64,000 nt of DNA from UBA1952 sp965246905 (GTDB taxonomy: Bacteria; Bacteroidota; Bacteroidia; Chitinophagales; Chitinophagaceae): the NCBI GenBank assembly GCA_965246905.1, contig CBDFFZ010000015.1:1-64000 (forward strand), read 5' to 3'. The translations under genes were made by a program, and so were the position numbers. Positions 61,797 to 64,000 of the stretch are shown here, one piece after another. How positions within the stretch are numbered: the first letter of the stretch is position 1; each line of letters begins with the position of its first letter. The notes beneath the pieces are model-generated. The model saw only the letters and a program-made list of their open reading frames with translations. It searched no databases and had not been told where the DNA came from.

Positions 61797-62513
61797 CTAA
61801 AGGCCGCTGGCAAGCACATCTGCGATATGCAGGGATTGCAGCGGCAGGTTATTTTTCTCTATGTAGCCCTGTATGTGCATCATACAGCTTACATCAGTAG
61901 AGATGATGTATTGCGCTCCTGTTTCCAGCGCGCTCTGCACTTTTGTCTGCGCCATGCCTATGGATATAGGCTCGAACTTTACAGCAAAGGTGCCACCGAA
62001 ACCGCAACAGGTCTCAGCCTCTTTCATCTCTGTGAGCTCCAGTCCCTTTACATGATGCAACAATTTGCGCGGCTGGTCCTTTACGCCGCATTCGCGCAGC
62101 GCACCGCAGGCATCATGGTAAGTAGCTTTGCCCTCAAAAGATGCACCAATGTCTTCTACGCCAAGTACATCCACCAAAAACTCCGAAAACTCGTAAGTAT
62201 TGCCTCTTATCATGCCGGATTTAGTAGATTCCGTATCCGCAGCAAATAATTTAGGGATGTAGTTGCGCACATAGCCAGTGCAAGATCCGCTGGGAGCCAC
62301 GATATAGGTCTGCTCATCATAATCATTCAGGAACTTGCGGGATACTGCCTTTGCTTCCTCCCAATAACCTGCGTTGAAGGCAGGCTGCCCGCAGCAGGTT
62401 TGCTTTGGGTTGTAACGTACTTCGCAGCCCAGCTTTTCGAGCACCTTGACCATGTTCATGCCCGTTTTCGGGTAGAGCTGATCTACAAAACAGGGAATAA
62501 AAAGCTGGACCAA
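61797..62513 (-). CDS. LutA/YkgE-like (Fe-S)-binding oxidoreductase subunit
   Basis: A 238-residue protein with two cysteine-rich CCG domains: CFVDQLYPKTG and QTCCGQPAFNAGY in the first half, HDACGALRECGV and ETCCGFGGTFAVKF in the second. This is the fold of LutA/YkgE and the glycolate oxidase iron-sulfur subunit, which take part in lactate or glycolate oxidation and pass electrons onward. No lutB/lutC or oxidase partner lies beside it; ribH is the next gene upstream on the same strand. The redox partner is therefore unknown. Confidence 0.9.
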   Translation of the reverse strand: MVQLFIPCFVDQLYPKTGMNMVKVLEKLGCEVRYNPKQTCCGQPAFNAGYWEEAKAVSRKFLNDYDEQTYIVAPSGSCTGYVRNYIPKLFAADTESTKSGMIRGNTYEFSEFLVDVLGVEDIGASFEGKATYHDACGALRECGVKDQPRKLLHHVKGLELTEMKEAETCCGFGGTFAVKFEPISIGMAQTKVQSALETGAQYIISTDVSCMMHIQGYIEKNNLPLQSLHIADVLASGL

Positions 62514-62560
62514 ATTATTGATTATTTAGGATCGGTAAATTATAACTTTTGTAGTGGATG

Positions 62561-63106
62561 CTAAAAAGCTTCTTCATCCATATCCTGAAAGCGGCTGAAT
62601 GCCTCAGCATCGAGCCTGCGCGCCTGCTGTATCATCTTCAGCGCGCTGATCATGGCTTCCTCGCCTTTATGGCCATGTATGCCGCCAAGGCGCTCCCAGG
62701 CCTGCGCCTCTGTATCCAGTGTAAGTACGCCGAATATTACCGGGATGGGTAGTGCAAGATTCAGATGCAGAATGCCTTCTGTAGCAGCTTTGCAAACGTA
62801 CTCGAAATGCGGGGTGCCACCACGGATCACCGCACCGATAGCAATAATCGCTTCCGGGGCTTCTGGTAGCTCAGCAAAGCTTCCCCAAAGCATCCGGCAG
62901 CCAAAAGTAAGCTCAAACGATCCGGGAACCATTAATTCTTCTATAATAATGCTGCCGGTAGCGTTGGCGATACGCTGGCATCCCAAACGCATTTCTGCAA
63001 CAATTCCCTCATTCCACTCTGTATAAATGATAGCCACTCTTGCTCCTTCCAGCCCCCTTAAAGAATCGACATTCAGAAGTGTAGGGCTATTGTTTGATTG
63101 TGCCAT
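62561..63106 (-). CDS. ribH: 6,7-dimethyl-8-ribityllumazine synthase
   Basis: RibH condenses dihydroxybutanone phosphate with the pyrimidine intermediate to form lumazine, the step before riboflavin. Start is taken at ATG 63106 (181 residues). The family blocks are in order: ARVAIIYTEWNEGIV, ELMVPGSFELTFGCRMLW, AIGAVIRGGTPHFEYVC, and IPVIFGVLTLDTEAQAWERL, with GHKGEEA near the end. The His in TPHF is the proposed general base. A TPR membrane protein gene lies upstream on the same strand. Confidence 0.94.
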   Translation of the reverse strand: MAQSNNSPTLLNVDSLRGLEGARVAIIYTEWNEGIVAEMRLGCQRIANATGSIIIEELMVPGSFELTFGCRMLWGSFAELPEAPEAIIAIGAVIRGGTPHFEYVCKAATEGILHLNLALPIPVIFGVLTLDTEAQAWERLGGIHGHKGEEAMISALKMIQQARRLDAEAFSRFQDMDEEAF

Positions 63107-63189
63107 TGGATCAGATAAATATGCGGTGCGCAAAAGTACATTTTACCACCGAAAATGCCGACCCGGTTTTAGATTCAGCCGGCACTAAA

Positions 63190-63219
63190 TGAAAAAGGCT
63201 GCCCTAATAAGACAGCCTT
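63190..63219 (-). terminator. Terminator of the TPR protein gene
   Basis: On the minus strand AAGGCTG (63219-63213) pairs with CAGCCTT (63201-63195) and is followed by TTTTC. It lies 18 nt downstream of the stop codon at 63238. Confidence 0.7.
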
Positions 63220-63237
63220 AGTATTATCCCTGAATAA

Positions 63238-63945
63238 TTACTCTATCTCTCCAAGCTTAGCGAGATAACGGTCAATATCACGGGCCTGCATGCTGGTAGG
63301 ATATTCATCGCGGATGCGCAGGTAGGCCTTCTTTGCATCTTCGGGCTTTTTGGCGATTTCGTAAGCTGCGCCGAGATTAAACAGGTACATCGGTGTCTGC
63401 ACTACATCCTTTTCATTTTCAGTAGCTTTCTTATACTCGTCAATGGCTTTATCGGTCTTGTTGGTCTCCATATAAGCATTGCCCAGCAAGCCATGGGCTG
63501 CGCTGCCTACCAATGTGCCCTTACCATCAAAATCCTCAAGCTGCTTAATAGCATTCTTAGTGTCGCCCATCTTCATGTAGCTGACACCCGCATAGTAATG
63601 AGCAAGATTGGCTGTTTTAGTGCCACCAAATTCCTTGATCACCTTCAGGAAGCCATAATGCTGGCCATCCCCTTTCAGCGCAAGCTGCGAGGAATCACTT
63701 GCAAAATATTGCTGCGCATAAAACGCTTTTGCAGCAGCCTTGCTATCGCGCGAGGTATTGTAGTACTTGTAGGCCAGAACAATGGCAACAATGGCAACCA
63801 CAGCGCCAACTGTGTAAGTAATAACCTTTTTATTTTTCTCATAAAATTCCTCAACGTTTTCCAGCGCGTCATTACGGTCATCCACTTCCGGAGCTGTACG
63901 GCGGGTTACAATCGGCTGGTCCTCTCCCTTTACAATATTTGCCAT
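63238..63945 (-). CDS. Tetratricopeptide-repeat membrane protein, YfgM-like
   Basis: A 235-residue protein with one TM helix at about 41-62 (VITYTVGAVVAIVAIVLAYK) after a short cytoplasmic N-terminus. The rest is helical and contains about four TPR-like units (AHYYAGVSYMKMGDTKNAIK, AHGLLGNAYMETNKTDKAID, MYLFNLGAAYEIAKKPEDAK). This matches the TPR_21/YfgM-like group, which in E. coli links to the Sec translocon and periplasmic folding. Start is ATG 63945. It is the last gene; the remaining 55 nt are intergenic. Confidence 0.85.
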   Translation of the reverse strand: MANIVKGEDQPIVTRRTAPEVDDRNDALENVEEFYEKNKKVITYTVGAVVAIVAIVLAYKYYNTSRDSKAAAKAFYAQQYFASDSSQLALKGDGQHYGFLKVIKEFGGTKTANLAHYYAGVSYMKMGDTKNAIKQLEDFDGKGTLVGSAAHGLLGNAYMETNKTDKAIDEYKKATENEKDVVQTPMYLFNLGAAYEIAKKPEDAKKAYLRIRDEYPTSMQARDIDRYLAKLGEIE

Positions 63946-64000
63946 TACTTATTTAAGTGTTGAATGTTTAATGTTGTGTAATGATTGGATATTAATCCAT

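Overview
The window looks like chromosome from a Bacteroidota member, most likely Chitinophagales/Chitinophagaceae. This rests on the gene families: C-terminal type IX secretion (T9SS) sorting domains on several secreted proteins, a HmuY-type lipoprotein, a TamL-type Omp85 lipoprotein, a GWxTD protein, BshC for bacillithiol, a PorT-like barrel, a LiaF/LytS/LytTR envelope operon, HYC_CC_PP and DUF4476 proteins. Gene starts are A-rich and lack strong Shine-Dalgarno sites, and one promoter (before bshC) fits the Bacteroidota TTG-N19-TAnnTTTG pattern. The genus cannot be fixed from this sequence.

Layout. 0-6 kb: small metal-binding proteins, a frame-broken DUF4369/TlpA thioredoxin lipoprotein, a HmuY-like lipoprotein and a lone RND/MacA-type adaptor. 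6.4-22.5 kb: a dense, intact housekeeping block: lpxK, FemAB-like acyltransferase, LolC/E-type permease, ftsK, lolA-like gene, bshC, PorT-like barrel, Mpl-like Mur ligase, ExoX-like exonuclease, polyprenol GT2, WbqC, GWxTD protein and dapF. A 41-residue lipoprotein gene sits at 16243-16368. 22.5-40.2 kb is accessory: a frame-broken Ig-repeat T9SS protein, a RimJ/L acetyltransferase, and a 14-kb same-strand cluster of four proteins without signal peptides (2485, 1134, ~282 and ~786 aa). 40.7-42.2 kb: Hsp20, a small conserved protein and palindromes. 42.2-47.7 kb: an 1833-aa T9SS surface protein built on four ~890-bp direct repeats. 47.7-48.75 kb: an AT-rich strip of decayed genes ending at tRNA-Ser(UGA). 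48.9-64 kb: MsrA, a T9SS metalloprotease, the LiaF-DUF4288-LytS-LytTR operon, methyltransferase, PAP2, DUF4476 protein, TrmH-family methyltransferase, TamL, a LutA-like protein, RibH and a TPR membrane protein.

The best candidate for an undescribed system is the cluster at 26018-40237. Its largest protein joins Ig/PKD-like segments, an OmpA-like domain, a proline-rich linker, a middle region that recalls DUF6603 proteins, and a long C-terminal half I do not recognise. It is followed by a beta-sandwich protein, a small unknown, and a protein ending in a phospholipase-D-like domain whose catalytic His and Lys appear replaced. A second theme is an island scar at the 3' end of tRNA-Ser: a serine-recombinase C-terminal remnant, a 24-bp tandem repeat, and a stop-interrupted gene.

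Six single-base frame breaks fall in four accessory genes, and I saw none in the housekeeping genes or the giant reading frames. They are either local sequencing/assembly errors or real decay, and only reads can decide.
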